Shown here: positions 37,752-47,663 of the stretch, in pieces
Numbering within the stretch: the stretch's first letter is position 1
How the letters are laid out: each line of letters starts with the position of its first letter
From: Clostridiales bacterium COT073_COT-073
Lineage (GTDB): Bacteria; Bacillota; Clostridia; Lachnospirales; Vallitaleaceae
Direction of reading: 5' to 3'
Length of the DNA: 64,000 nucleotides
NCBI GenBank assembly: GCA_003858485.1
Contig: RQYD01000018.1
Location: 1 to 64,000 of the forward strand
Program-made: the position numbers and the translations under genes
The notes under the pieces: model-generated
Told to the model about the DNA's origin: nothing
Database searches by the model: none
What the model saw: the letters and a program-made list of their open reading frames with translations, nothing else

Positions 37752-38329
37752 TGAGAAAGCAAAATATTATTTTAATTGGTATGTCCGGAGCGGGCAAATC
37801 AACTTTGGGTGTGATTTTAGCGAAACGGATGGGGTATGATTTTATTGATACAGATTTATTAATCCAACAAAAATATGGCAAGCTTTTGCAGACCATTATT
37901 GATGAAGAAGGTAATCAGGAATTCGCCCGAAAGGAAGAAGCTCTGCTGTCAGAAATTATGTTTGAGCAGACAATTATTTCGACCGGAGGGAGTGCGGTTT
38001 ATTATGAAAAAGCAATGGAACATTTAAAAACACAAGGAATAATTGTGTATTTGGCGGTGCCATTTGCCGAAATATTAAGACGAATTGGCTCACCGGAAAA
38101 TCGGGGCATTTTAATTCCAACTGGCTTTACCTTAGAAGATGTTTGCCGGCAGAGGGAGCCTTTATATTTGCAATATGCAGATATTGTGCTGCCGGTGGGA
38201 AAAGAGGAGACGGAGATGACAGTCAGGCGCTTACAGCGAGAAATTGAGCAAAAAAGCAGAGCTTTATCTGACAAATATAAGCAAGAAGGTCTTGAAGCGG
38301 GAAATACCATTATAACAGTATCCGATTAA
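37748..38329 (+). CDS. aroK: Shikimate kinase
   Basis: 193 residues, overlapping the glycosyltransferase stop by four bases. P-loop LIGMSGAGKSTLG near 9-20, shikimate-binding DTDLLIQ near 35, and STGGSAVYY near 79 (GGG-type loop with one change) and RGILIPTGF in the lid. Transfers phosphate to shikimate in aromatic amino acid synthesis. The C-terminal 20 residues are longer than in most AroK. Some non-shikimate small kinases look similar, but the motifs fit. Confidence 0.85.
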   Translation: MMRKQNIILIGMSGAGKSTLGVILAKRMGYDFIDTDLLIQQKYGKLLQTIIDEEGNQEFARKEEALLSEIMFEQTIISTGGSAVYYEKAMEHLKTQGIIVYLAVPFAEILRRIGSPENRGILIPTGFTLEDVCRQREPLYLQYADIVLPVGKEETEMTVRRLQREIEQKSRALSDKYKQEGLEAGNTIITVSD

Positions 38330-38425
38330 GGGGTGGCAAAGGAATCAGAGACAATCGCTCCGGCAGAGTTAAAAGGACGGCTGGAAAGTTAAGTTATTGA
38401 AAAGACAAAGCAAAGGAAGAAGATT

Positions 38426-40324
38426 ATGTGTGGATTTGTTGGTTTTATTGACCATATTGAAGCAAAAGAACAAATTATTAAAAAGATGACGGATAAAATT
38501 ATTCATCGCGGACCGGATGAAGATGGCTATTTTATTAATGAAGAGGTGGCTCTTGGTTTTCGGCGGCTAAGCATTTTGGATTTGGAATTGTCGCATCAGC
38601 CAATGTATAGTGAAGATGGCAGCAAAGTGATGGTCTTTAATGGTGAGATTTATAATTATCAGGAAATCAGGGCAGAATTAATTAAAAAAGGAAAGAATTT
38701 TCAAACCAATGGGGATACGGAGGTATTGCTCAAAGGTTTTGAAGTATATGGGAAGGATATTTTAAACAAACTGCGGGGAATGTTTGCTTTTGCAGTTTAT
38801 GATTTAAATAAAAAGCAACTTTTTGCTGCCCGTGACTTTTTTGGAATCAAGCCTTTTTATTATGCTCCGAATATGGGCGGCAGTTTTATTTTTGGTTCAG
38901 AAATAAAAAGTTTTCTGCCCCATCCGAATTTTGTTAAGGAACTGGATGAAGCGGTTTTGGAGAATTATTTATCTTTCCAGTATTCGGCCACTAATCGTAC
39001 TTTTTTCCAAGGAGTAAAAAAATTACCGCCAGCTCATTATTTAATTTATGATGAATCAGGATGCAGTGTTTATCGTTATTGGGAGCCGAAATTTGCAGAA
39101 AAAGATATGGCTTTGGAAGAAGCAGTCGCTCAAATTGATAAGGCCATCACCGGTTCGGTTGAAACTCATAAAATTGCAGATGTTGAAGTTGGCTGTTTCT
39201 TATCATCAGGGGTTGATTCGAGTTATGTGGCATCTGTGTTTTCGGGAAACCGGAAAACATTTACGGTTGGATTTGATTATGATAAATATAATGAAACTGA
39301 ATATGCCAAGGCATTATCCAGGGAAATTGGGGTAGACTGCTATGATAAGATCATTACCACTGAGGAATATTGGAATATCCTGCCTAAGCTACAGTATCAT
39401 TTGGATGAGCCGCTGGCTGACCCGGCAGCAATTGCCCTTTACTTTGTGTCCAATCTGGCCAAGGACCATGTCAAAGTAGTAATGTCCGGAGAAGGGGCAG
39501 ATGAGATCTTTGGTGGTTATCGAATTTATCATGAGCCGCTGAGTCTGGCCGGATATGAAAAAATTCCTTTGTTTTTAAGAAAAACAGCAGCAGTAGTGGC
39601 TGAAAAATTGCCGAATATGAAGGGGAAAAGCTTTTTGCAGCGTGGTGCTAAGACTTTGGAAGAACGTTTTATTGGCAATGCCAATATCTTTTCCGTGAAA
39701 GAAAGAAAAGAAATTTTAAAACATAAAACCTTAGCTAAAACTCCTCAGGAAATTACCAAGCCTTTTTATGATAAAGTTAAAAATCAACCGGATATTACCA
39801 AGATGCAGTATTTGGATCTGCATTTATGGATGGTTGGTGATATTTTACTGAAAGCTGATAAGATGAGTATGGCCAATTCATTGGAGCTAAGGGTTCCGTT
39901 TTTGGATAAAGAAGTAATGGCTTTGGCAGGAACTTTGCCGGTGCCTTATCGGGTCAATCGTGAAAACACCAAATATGCTATGCGACTGGCAGCCAAAAAA
40001 CATTTACCGGAAGCAGTGGCTAATAAACGCAAATTAGGTTTTCCGGTTCCCATTCGGGTATGGCTACGGGAAGAAAAATTTTATCATATTGTTCGTGAAG
40101 CCTTTCAATCAGAGATTGCAGAGCGTTATTTTCAAACAGAGAAACTGGTTCGTTTGCTGGATCAGCATCGTTTGAATGAAATTGATAATAGTCGTAAGAT
40201 ATGGACGGTCTATATGTTTTTGCTGTGGTATGAAAAGTTTTTTACAGAAACTCATAGCTTAGAATCGGCTATTCAAGCGGAATTTCTTAATGAATTAACA
40301 GAAGATAAAACAAAAAGCAAATAA
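38426..40324 (+). CDS. asnB: Asparagine synthetase (glutamine-hydrolysing)
   Basis: 632 residues. The N-terminal class II glutaminase begins with the nucleophile Cys2 (MCGFVGF), with HRGPDEDG near 27 and FNGEIYN near 72; the C-terminal synthetase has the PP-loop SSGVDSSY near 264, MSGEGADEIFGGY near 354 and KADKMSMANSLELRVPFLD near 478. Converts aspartate to asparagine using glutamine and ATP. Preceded by GGAAGAAG. Related enzymes amidate cell-wall or secondary products, but the size and motifs favour AsnB. Confidence 0.94.
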   Translation: MCGFVGFIDHIEAKEQIIKKMTDKIIHRGPDEDGYFINEEVALGFRRLSILDLELSHQPMYSEDGSKVMVFNGEIYNYQEIRAELIKKGKNFQTNGDTEVLLKGFEVYGKDILNKLRGMFAFAVYDLNKKQLFAARDFFGIKPFYYAPNMGGSFIFGSEIKSFLPHPNFVKELDEAVLENYLSFQYSATNRTFFQGVKKLPPAHYLIYDESGCSVYRYWEPKFAEKDMALEEAVAQIDKAITGSVETHKIADVEVGCFLSSGVDSSYVASVFSGNRKTFTVGFDYDKYNETEYAKALSREIGVDCYDKIITTEEYWNILPKLQYHLDEPLADPAAIALYFVSNLAKDHVKVVMSGEGADEIFGGYRIYHEPLSLAGYEKIPLFLRKTAAVVAEKLPNMKGKSFLQRGAKTLEERFIGNANIFSVKERKEILKHKTLAKTPQEITKPFYDKVKNQPDITKMQYLDLHLWMVGDILLKADKMSMANSLELRVPFLDKEVMALAGTLPVPYRVNRENTKYAMRLAAKKHLPEAVANKRKLGFPVPIRVWLREEKFYHIVREAFQSEIAERYFQTEKLVRLLDQHRLNEIDNSRKIWTVYMFLLWYEKFFTETHSLESAIQAEFLNELTEDKTKSK

Positions 40325-40338
40325 AATAAAAAAAAGAT

Positions 40339-40367
40339 TTGCATGTTCAGAAGAAATATGCTATACT
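40339..40367 (+). promoter_or_regulatory. Promoter of rpmE2
   Basis: TTGCAT (40339-40344), 17-base spacer, TATACT (40362-40367), with TG one base before the -10. Transcription would start near 40374, about 57 bases before the L31 start. Confidence 0.75.
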
Positions 40368-40430
40368 TACCTAGTTGTTTATGGGATAACGATATTCTCA
40401 TAAAAATTGAAAAGGAAAGAGGTGAAAAGA

Positions 40431-40682
40431 ATGAAAAAGGGCATTCATCCAGAGTATCATCCGGTTGTATTTATGGATTCAACTTCCGGCTTTAAATTTT
40501 TAAGTGCTTCAACCAGAACTTCAAGTGAAATGGTAGAGTGGGAAGATGGTAATAGTTATCCGTTAATCCGGATGGAAATTACATCGGATTCACATCCGTT
40601 CTATACCGGTCAACAAAAGGCAACTGCTGCCAGAGGTCGGATTGAGCAATTTAATCGTAAATATGGAATTAAAGCTGAATAA
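40431..40682 (+). CDS. rpmE2: Ribosomal protein L31 type B
   Basis: 83 residues from ATG 40431, with GAGGTG 7 bases upstream. [20 protein letters not shown] and the SHPFYTGQQ motif identify L31; it has none of the CxxC zinc cysteines, so it is the zinc-free type B form that replaces type A under zinc shortage in many bacteria. It has its own promoter and terminator. No Zur-type operator is evident. Confidence 0.95.
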   Translation: MKKGIHPEYHPVVFMDSTSGFKFLSASTRTSSEMVEWEDGNSYPLIRMEITSDSHPFYTGQQKATAARGRIEQFNRKYGIKAE

Positions 40683-40775
40683 TTTTTTGCAGGTTTTTTA
40701 CCGCAAAAGCCACAACAGAGCGATTTATGCTGCTGGTGTAGGCTTGAATTGATGTTGAGTAAAATATGAATAATT

Positions 40776-40805
40776 GCCGCTAGAGCATTGTGCTCAGCGG
40801 CTTTT
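40776..40805 (+). terminator. Terminator after rpmE2
   Basis: GCCGCT-A-GAGCA (40776-40787) pairs with TGCTCAGCGGC (40791-40801), one bulge, 3-base loop, followed by TTTTAATATTTTAT. Confidence 0.85.
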
Positions 40806-40907
40806 AATATTTTATGGGTGTTTTTTAATGAATTTTTACAAAAAAATTATATTTTTTTAGCCTTTTGCTTTCATAAAAAGGAGTGGCAGGGCATCAAGGA
40901 GGATCAT

Positions 40908-42968
40908 GTGGATAAAAAAACGAAAAATTATGGTGTAGTGAATGAAAATCTACCCAGATTAAAAAGTATTCGGATTAAACTGGCTTTATTAACAGGAGCG
41001 ATCATGCTGCTGCTGACTCTTGTTTTAGTATCAAATGCAGTTTGGAATATGAGTACCAATATCAAAAGAGATACCAGGGATCGTTTATTGGTTGCGGCGG
41101 AAAACCTGGCTGAAATCGTCTCAGAAAAGGTGAGCACAGAGTTAAAGTATATGAGCAGTTTTGGCCGGCGGGAATTGTTTGCTGTTGAAAACAGAAATAA
41201 AGAAGCCGCATATGCTGAGTTAGACAGGGAAAAAAAGAAAACAGATTATATTGATTTTGATATTTTTGATTCTAAAGGACTGGCACTGTCGGATGGACGG
41301 AATGTTTCCAGTCGTGCCTATTTTCAAACGGCGATGCAGGGGAAAGCTTCGTTTTCGGATTTGATCATCAATATGCAAAATGGCAAAAAAATATTTGTGG
41401 TTGCTGCCCCAACCGAATATAATGACAAGATCACCGGAGTGGTCAGCGGGATCAAAGATGCCAATTTTATTTCCGAGTTGGCAACTGATTTTGCCTATGG
41501 CCAAACAGGCTATGCCTTTATTATGAACGATCAGGGCTATATCATTGGCCATAAGGATCAGGAGCTGGTCAATCAGCATAAAACGATCCAGGAGTATGCA
41601 GCTGAAAATTCAGAATTTGTACCATTTTTAAAGGTGTTTGAGCAGAAGATGGGCTCTTTTAAAGGTGAAGTTGAACCGGGATTGGTGGAATATCAATGGC
41701 AGGGAGATAAAATTGCTGCTTTTTCTAAAGTTAAAGGAACCAATTGGGGAGTAATCGTGCAAATGACTAGAAATGAAATGGTAGAGCCAATTAAGAAAAC
41801 GGCTTTGTCCTTGATTGGTATTAGTTTACTGTTTTTATTATTTGGTTTATTCAGTATTTATTTGGTATCCAATTCCTTGACCCGGCCAATCATTCATATC
41901 ACTCAGTTGGTGGAGCGTCTGGCAGCCTTTAATCTGGTATTGGAAGAAGACCGACCCACCAAAAAATATTTAACCAGAGAAGATGAGATTGGGATCATGA
42001 CCAGGGCAATGGGTAAAATGATTGCCAATTTAAAAGAGATGGTTACAGCCATTAACCGGAATGCGGAGCAATTGTCTTCTTCTTCTCAGGAGCTGACGGC
42101 CATTGCCAATCAAACTGCCGGTTCTTCAGATGATGTGGCCAGAACCATTGAAGAAATTGCCAGAGGTGCATCAGAGCAGGCAGAAGATACCCAAAGAGGT
42201 GCCGAATCAATGGAGCATTTAAGTCATCTGCTGCAGGAAAATTTACATCTCCTGAAAAGCTTGAATGAAACTACCGAAACAGTCAATAGTTTGAAAAACA
42301 GCGGTCTGGAAACGATAAAAGTTTTAAACAAAACCACTTATGACAATAAAGAGGCATCCAGGCAAGTATTTGATCTGATTGCCAGTACGAATGAATCAAC
42401 CAAGAAGATTGAAACTGCCTCTGATATGATTAGTTCGATTGCTGATCAAACTAATTTATTGGCTCTTAATGCGGCGATTGAAGCGGCCAGAGCAGGTGAA
42501 GCCGGAAAAGGGTTTTCGGTGGTAGCTGATGAAATCAGAAAATTAGCAGAAGACTCTACCCATTTTACCAAAGAAATTAAAGAGATTATTGCTGAGCTTA
42601 GTAAAAAAGCGGAGTTTGCGGTGACTACGATTGATCATGTCAGTCAGTTGGTTAAGCAGCAAGAGAATAGTGTAGAAGAAACCAATACTCAGTTTGAGGG
42701 AATTGCCAAAGCGATTGAACGCAGCAAAGAGGTCATTTTACAGATGAATTCAGTGGAAGATGAAATTGAGAAACAAAAAGTCAATGTGCTCAATTTAATT
42801 GAAAATTTATCATCCATTTCCGAAGAAAATGCAGCGGCAACCGAAGAAGCATCGGCATCAGTCGAGGAGCAGGCAGCTTCGATCGGACAAGTTTCGATTG
42901 CCAGCAGTCAACTGTCAAATGTGGCAGAAGACTTGACAACATTCACACAACAGTTTAAACTGAATTAG
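40908..42968 (+). CDS. Methyl-accepting chemotaxis protein
   Basis: 686 residues starting at GTG 40908, with AGGAGG 5 bases upstream; the frame is open further back, but that would read through the rpmE2 terminator. Helix 1 at about 20-40, an extracellular Cache domain (about 50-300; [35 protein letters not shown]), helix 2 at about 305-325, HAMP (about 325-380), then the signalling domain with the tip [20 protein letters not shown] near 525. Ligand unknown. Second chemoreceptor in the window; its signalling half closely matches that at 20805-22937. Confidence 0.93.
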   Translation: MDKKTKNYGVVNENLPRLKSIRIKLALLTGAIMLLLTLVLVSNAVWNMSTNIKRDTRDRLLVAAENLAEIVSEKVSTELKYMSSFGRRELFAVENRNKEAAYAELDREKKKTDYIDFDIFDSKGLALSDGRNVSSRAYFQTAMQGKASFSDLIINMQNGKKIFVVAAPTEYNDKITGVVSGIKDANFISELATDFAYGQTGYAFIMNDQGYIIGHKDQELVNQHKTIQEYAAENSEFVPFLKVFEQKMGSFKGEVEPGLVEYQWQGDKIAAFSKVKGTNWGVIVQMTRNEMVEPIKKTALSLIGISLLFLLFGLFSIYLVSNSLTRPIIHITQLVERLAAFNLVLEEDRPTKKYLTREDEIGIMTRAMGKMIANLKEMVTAINRNAEQLSSSSQELTAIANQTAGSSDDVARTIEEIARGASEQAEDTQRGAESMEHLSHLLQENLHLLKSLNETTETVNSLKNSGLETIKVLNKTTYDNKEASRQVFDLIASTNESTKKIETASDMISSIADQTNLLALNAAIEAARAGEAGKGFSVVADEIRKLAEDSTHFTKEIKEIIAELSKKAEFAVTTIDHVSQLVKQQENSVEETNTQFEGIAKAIERSKEVILQMNSVEDEIEKQKVNVLNLIENLSSISEENAAATEEASASVEEQAASIGQVSIASSQLSNVAEDLTTFTQQFKLN

Positions 42969-42977
42969 TGATGATTC

Positions 42978-43015
42978 CAGTTCGGCCATTGAAGTGAAAA
43001 TCAATGGCTGAACTG
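42978..43015 (+). terminator. Hairpin after the chemoreceptor gene
   Basis: CAGTTCGGCCATTG pairs with CAATGGCTGAACTG (one G-U pair, 10-base loop), followed by TTATAT. The T-run is poor but the stem is strong. Confidence 0.6.
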
Positions 43016-43063
43016 TTATATCCGGAATTTGACTAAAGATTTGTTTAAAGTAAGGAGGAAATT

Positions 43064-43582
43064 ATGAATTTAATGGATTTGATGAAAAATCGTTTTTCTG
43101 CTCGAAAATTTATAGTTGGAAAAGAAGTTGCCCCGGAAATGCAAAAACAAATTTTAGAGGCCGGATTATTAGCGCCGACCGCTCGTAATGCTCAGCCATT
43201 TCGCTTTTATGTGGCTGGAGCGCAGGTATCTGAGGAAGTCATTCAAAAATGTACCAGAGCCAATTTTCATGCACCGTTAAATATTTTGATTGCAGTTAAA
43301 AAGGAAGAAGCGTGGGTCAGAGTGATTGATGGCTGGAATGCTGCGGAAGTGGACAGTGCAATTGCAGCTACTCAAATGATGTATATGGCAGAAAGCCTGG
43401 GGCTTGGCAGTTGCTGGGTGTGTGCATTTTCACCGGAGGATGCCAAAAAAGCATTTGGTTTAAAAGAAGATGAAATTCCAATTTCCATTTTATCAATTGG
43501 TTATAAATCAGAGGAATGTGAACCTGGTCCATTGCACAGCCAAAGAAAGAATATTGATGATGTAGTTATGTATGTAAAGTAA
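43064..43582 (+). CDS. Nitroreductase family protein
   Basis: 172 residues. FMN-binding motifs MKNRFSARKF (about 7-16), APTARNAQPFRFYV (about 36-49) and GLGSCWVCAFSPEDAKKAFG near 112. A flavin oxidoreductase of the compact type; physiological substrate unknown. AAGGAGG precedes the ATG and a bidirectional terminator follows. Confidence 0.9.
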   Translation: MNLMDLMKNRFSARKFIVGKEVAPEMQKQILEAGLLAPTARNAQPFRFYVAGAQVSEEVIQKCTRANFHAPLNILIAVKKEEAWVRVIDGWNAAEVDSAIAATQMMYMAESLGLGSCWVCAFSPEDAKKAFGLKEDEIPISILSIGYKSEECEPGPLHSQRKNIDDVVMYVK

Positions 43583-43641
43583 GGGATGATTGGTGAGCAG
43601 AAGCCATCATTTGTCAGATATGCCGGAAATGTATCAGGAAG

Positions 43642-43679
43642 GCAATTAAAAAGTAAGGCTGGCCTTACTTTTTAATTGC
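43642..43679. terminator. Bidirectional terminator between the nitroreductase and MATE genes
   Basis: An 18-bp perfect stem (43642-43659 with 43662-43679) and 2-base loop; TTTTTTT follows on the plus strand and the reverse side is also T-rich. The MATE stop codon lies inside the right arm. Confidence 0.92.
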
Positions 43680-44957
43680 TTTTTTTACATAGAAAAGTGA
43701 GAGGAACATCATGATCAGTTCAGAAACCGGAACAGATAACCAGACACCGTTTAAGCCTAAAAATGGAGGCAATAGAAATAAAATCAAGCTCATCAATAAA
43801 ACCGGTTCACCATAAATCAGCAGTGAGGCTGAAAAACTTTGGTTGACCGCATACAGATAAGAAATGCAGACTCTTAAGATGGAAACAAAGAGGATACCAA
43901 TTAAAAAATAAATCAGCGCCTGTTCGTACATAAGAGCCACTTTCGGTGAAGAACCAAATAAAATCGGTAATTGTTTTCGGCTAAAGTATAGGGCAAGGGC
44001 AGATAAGAGTCCTACAAAAAAAGACATAGAATAACTTAAGAAACGAATTTTACGCAGGGCCACTTTATTTTCAGCTCCATAATAACGGCTGATGAGTGGT
44101 TGTGCACCATCGCCAATGCCTTGCAGGAAAAGCTGAACGATATAGATGACATAGCTGATAATGGCATAGGCAGAAACGGCGACGATTTCACCATAATAAA
44201 TGGCACTTTTATTTAAGATAATCACAATTAGGTTAGGGATCAAAGTCATGCCAAATGGAGAACGAGCTACCGGCAAGATTTGCTTGGTGATTTGCCATTG
44301 TGGTATTAAATCCTGCCATGATAGTAAAGGTTTGGGCAAAAAGAAAAATGGCAACAGCAAAATCAGGGTCATGGCCTGACCAATAACAGTAGCCGCCGCA
44401 GCCCCGGCCGTACCCCAGGGAAAGAGAACAATGAAAACATAATCAAGGACGGTATTGGTGATCAGTCCGGCGATCATGGCAATCATGGCCAGAATTACTC
44501 CGTTATAGTTACGAACCAAGGGAATAAAACCGGTTGCCAGCACTTGAAAGATTGTACCATATATGATAATTTTCAAATAATCTTCTGAGGGCTTAAGGAG
44601 CTCACCTTTGGCACCTAATATTGTTAAAACATAGGGATAAGTCAAAAGCAGACTGACCATTAAAACCAATGCACTGATTAAAAGCAGAAATAAGGAATTA
44701 CCTAAAAAGGAGGATTCCTCATTGGATTTTTTTTGGCCACGTTTAATGGAGATCCATATTCCGCCTGCCATACCGATACCAGTACCAAGAGCCTGCATCA
44801 AAGCCGCAATCGGATAATTGATATTGACAGCGGCCAGTCCGATATCACCGGTATTACGTCCGACAAAAATACCGTCAATAATGACATAAATGCCGGAAAA
44901 GGCAAATGCCAGCATTGACGGAATTACATGTTTGAAAAAAATTTTGGTAATCATCAT
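43665..44957 (-). CDS. MATE family efflux transporter
   Basis: 430 residues from the ATG at 44957, with AAAGGTG upstream; ATGs at 44975 and 44978 are alternatives. Twelve predicted membrane helices with GIYVIIDGIFVGRNTGD (about 18-34) and the internal repeat ending in GIGDGAQPLISRYYGAEN near 275. Exports drugs or metabolites using an ion gradient. Lies 35 bases downstream of MITE copy D, which may carry or disturb its promoter. Confidence 0.9.
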   Translation of the reverse strand: MMITKIFFKHVIPSMLAFAFSGIYVIIDGIFVGRNTGDIGLAAVNINYPIAALMQALGTGIGMAGGIWISIKRGQKKSNEESSFLGNSLFLLLISALVLMVSLLLTYPYVLTILGAKGELLKPSEDYLKIIIYGTIFQVLATGFIPLVRNYNGVILAMIAMIAGLITNTVLDYVFIVLFPWGTAGAAAATVIGQAMTLILLLPFFFLPKPLLSWQDLIPQWQITKQILPVARSPFGMTLIPNLIVIILNKSAIYYGEIVAVSAYAIISYVIYIVQLFLQGIGDGAQPLISRYYGAENKVALRKIRFLSYSMSFFVGLLSALALYFSRKQLPILFGSSPKVALMYEQALIYFLIGILFVSILRVCISYLYAVNQSFSASLLIYGEPVLLMSLILFLLPPFLGLNGVWLSVPVSELIMMFLSLFYVKKAIKK

Positions 44958-44992
44958 GACACCTTTATCAGTCATCATAAAAAAGTATTTAA

Positions 44993-45068
44993 CTTAACTT
45001 TCCCACAGTTTTTTGTTCTATCCCGTTGCGGGAGTGGGCATATTTCCCAGAAATGTGAGAAATTTGAG
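44993..45068. repeat. MITE-like element, copy D (short, reverse orientation)
   Basis: Ends CTTAACTTTCCCAC and GTGAGAAATTTGAG are imperfect forms of the family terminal repeats; ACAGTTTTTTGTTCTATCCCG is the reverse complement of the shared right part. Only 76 bases, so internally deleted. The flanks (TTTAA, TTATTAA) give no clean target duplication. Confidence 0.65.
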
Positions 45069-45398
45069 TTATTAACTGTTTACTATTTCATTATATCGGA
45101 TAATATTCTTTTTTGCTAGTGGGATAACAGAGAAAAACAAGCTGGTTATCCAAAGAAAACTGAACGAAATATCGAATTAAAAAACTAAAGTTTGAATTTT
45201 CGTTAGCATTTATGCATAAGTTTAGAGCTGAAACATATAAAAAACGGCGCTTTTTTTTGACAGCAATGGCATCAGAAATATGTCGGATATATGATAAACA
45301 GAGGAAATGAACTTTTTTGTCGACAATTAAGCATGAGTATGTTAATATAAAAATGTATGCAATTTAGAGATGCCTTTGATTGCAGTAAGGAGGAAAAC

Positions 45399-46214
45399 AT
45401 GTCAGACTATATTCATAAAGTAAAAGTTACACCGCATCCGGTGTCATTTCAAAATTATATTACCAGCAACCCGGCTAATCATTTTAAAAAAATTATTGCA
45501 GTTATGTCGGGGAAGGGAGGCGTCGGAAAATCAACGGTTTCTGCTAATTTGGCTATGACTTTACAGGAAAAAGGCCATAAAGTCGGGATCATGGATGCCG
45601 ATTTGGTTGGTCCCAGCATTCCCCGGTTATTGGGCATTGAAAAAGAAGCTATGATGATGACTCAAATCGGTTTGCAGCCGGTTTGTCTGGATAATGGTTT
45701 AAAAGTAGTTTCGATTAATTTAATGATGGATAAAGAGGATAAGCCGTTGATCTGGCGGGGACCTTTGATTACCAATACCATTAAACAATTTTACACGGAT
45801 ATTATCTGGGGAGAACTGGATTATTTGTTGATCGATCTGCCGCCCGGCACCAGTGATGTCAGCATGACAATTATGCAGTCCATTCCGGTGGACGGAATTA
45901 TCATGGTGGCAGTGCCGCAGGATATGGTATCAATGATCGTGGCTAAAGCGGTAGGAATGGCTCAAAATTTAAATGTACCGGTTATTGGTTTGGTCGAAAA
46001 TATGAGCTATGTACAATGCCCGCATTGTGATGAAAAAATTTATATCTATCAATCGGAAGAACTACAGCAATTTTTGGAGAGAAAAAAATTGGAGGTTCTT
46101 TTAGAATTGCCAATGAAACCTAATTTTGCAACCGTTCATCACCGGGATGATGAATTGACTGATTTATTTAAAACACTGGCTGATCAGGTGGTAGTGAAAG
46201 TAGAGACTGACTAG
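45399..46214 (+). CDS. mrp: Mrp/NBP35-type Fe-S carrier P-loop ATPase
   Basis: 271 residues from ATG 45399, with AAGGAGG 5 bases upstream. Deviant Walker A MSGKGGVGKSTVSANLA near 37-53, DADLVGPSIPRLLG near 70 and a C-terminal CPHC pair (QCPHCDEK near 205) that can bind a bridging 4Fe-4S cluster. Carries Fe-S clusters to target proteins. The next gene but 200 bases on is a cysteine desulfurase, which fits a shared Fe-S role. The 45069-45398 stretch upstream shows no clear promoter. Confidence 0.92.
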   Translation: MSDYIHKVKVTPHPVSFQNYITSNPANHFKKIIAVMSGKGGVGKSTVSANLAMTLQEKGHKVGIMDADLVGPSIPRLLGIEKEAMMMTQIGLQPVCLDNGLKVVSINLMMDKEDKPLIWRGPLITNTIKQFYTDIIWGELDYLLIDLPPGTSDVSMTIMQSIPVDGIIMVAVPQDMVSMIVAKAVGMAQNLNVPVIGLVENMSYVQCPHCDEKIYIYQSEELQQFLERKKLEVLLELPMKPNFATVHHRDDELTDLFKTLADQVVVKVETD

Positions 46215-46411
46215 GCATTTTCCGCCGGCAGACCCTGGTAGTACGAACCAGTTGCGCTTTCAGCTGTTATCTGTTGGTGAAGCGCCACAAAATGTAAATT
46301 CCGGCTTTGCAGTCGCTTCCATTTTGCTTATGCGCTTTAAGTTAGAAGTTAACCGGGTATTCAGATAAAAACCCAGGATCAGGCATTGATCAAGCACAGA
46401 ATGGAGAAATC

Positions 46412-47524
46412 ATGCAGCGGATATATTTGGATTATGCGGCTACGACCCCTTTAGCACAAGAGGTTTTAGCCAAAATGCTTCCCTATTTTACAGAATACTA
46501 TGAAAATCCTTCGGCACTATATAGTCAAAAACTAAAGTATGAGTTGGAATTGGCGCGCAGTCAGGTGGCAGCAGCCATTTCTGCCAAACCGGCTGAGATT
46601 ATTTTTACTTCCGGTGGAACGGAAGCCAATAATCTGGCTGTTTTAGGAACCGCCCGCCAATTTACGGGTGCGCATTTTATTACTACTCAAATTGAACATG
46701 ATTCAGTCCTGCGGGCATTTAGTCAATTAGAAAAAGAAGGACATCGGGTAAGTTATGTGCCGGTTGATGGTGATGGCCGGGTCGATCCGGCTGATATTGA
46801 AAAGATGATTGAACCGGAAACCAAATTGATTTCGGTAATGGCGGCCAATAACGAAATTGGTACTATTCAGGATATCAGGACGATTTCGGCAATTGCCCGG
46901 GAAAAGGGGATCTTATTTCATACCGATGCTGTTCAGGCTATCGGTCAGGTGGAAATTAATGCCGGACAGGCAGATTTTATCAGTTTGTCAGCTCATAAAT
47001 TATATGGTCCCAAGGGAGTTGGAGCATTATATGTGCGAAAAGGCGTGCGCTTGCAGCCATTGCTTGTTGGTGGACATCAGGAGAGCGGCCGGCGGGCGGG
47101 AACGGAGAATATGGCTGGCATTATTGGCTTTGGTGCAGCCATTGAACAATATATCAAGACTTCTCAAACCAGACTGGCTCATTTTCAGAACTTGGGCAGT
47201 CAAATCAAAGAGAGCCTGGCTGAAGTGGAGGGATTGCACTTTAATGGTCATGCCACCCAGCGTTTAGCCGGACTTTATCACTTGTCGATTGCAGATGTAT
47301 CAACGGAAGCTTTGTTGACCATGCTGGATTTGGCCGGTATCAGTATTTCAGCTGGTTCAGCCTGTCAAGCTGGCAGTTATCAAATTTCACATGTGATGAA
47401 AGCAATTGGTGATGGAAAAAATAATGCACATCTTAGAATTTCTTTGGGTAAGGATACCAGTCAAGAAGAGATCAAGATTTTTTTAGAGAAATTAAAGAGC
47501 TTAATTGATAAGTTGAGAACTTAG
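46412..47524 (+). CDS. Cysteine desulfurase (NifS/IscS-like)
   Basis: 370 residues, PLP enzyme of aminotransferase class V. DYAATTPLAQEVLAKM at 7-22, TSGGTEANN near 69, HTDAVQAIGQ near 172, the PLP Lys in SLSAHKLYGPKG near 197 and the sulfur-carrying Cys in SAGSACQAGS near 319. Supplies sulfur for Fe-S clusters or tRNA thiolation. No IscU or ThiI beside it. Confidence 0.93.
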   Translation: MQRIYLDYAATTPLAQEVLAKMLPYFTEYYENPSALYSQKLKYELELARSQVAAAISAKPAEIIFTSGGTEANNLAVLGTARQFTGAHFITTQIEHDSVLRAFSQLEKEGHRVSYVPVDGDGRVDPADIEKMIEPETKLISVMAANNEIGTIQDIRTISAIAREKGILFHTDAVQAIGQVEINAGQADFISLSAHKLYGPKGVGALYVRKGVRLQPLLVGGHQESGRRAGTENMAGIIGFGAAIEQYIKTSQTRLAHFQNLGSQIKESLAEVEGLHFNGHATQRLAGLYHLSIADVSTEALLTMLDLAGISISAGSACQAGSYQISHVMKAIGDGKNNAHLRISLGKDTSQEEIKIFLEKLKSLIDKLRT

Positions 47525-47663
47525 CTTTTTAATCTGCTTGCTGATGGTGCAGGCTGAAAAAGAGGGAAAGTATTGTACTTGGAAGGAAAGGGTTTGGATT
47601 TTGGCAGTGGGGTTAGGACGCAAGCAGGAAATTCAGCAAAAATGGAAAGGCATTTGAGATATT

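Noticed and set aside
46215-46411. Possible structured RNA between mrp and the cysteine desulfurase
   Set aside because: Only short stems (CTGGT/ACCAG and an imperfect GCGCTTTCA/TGAAGCGC) are seen; no known RNA class fits.
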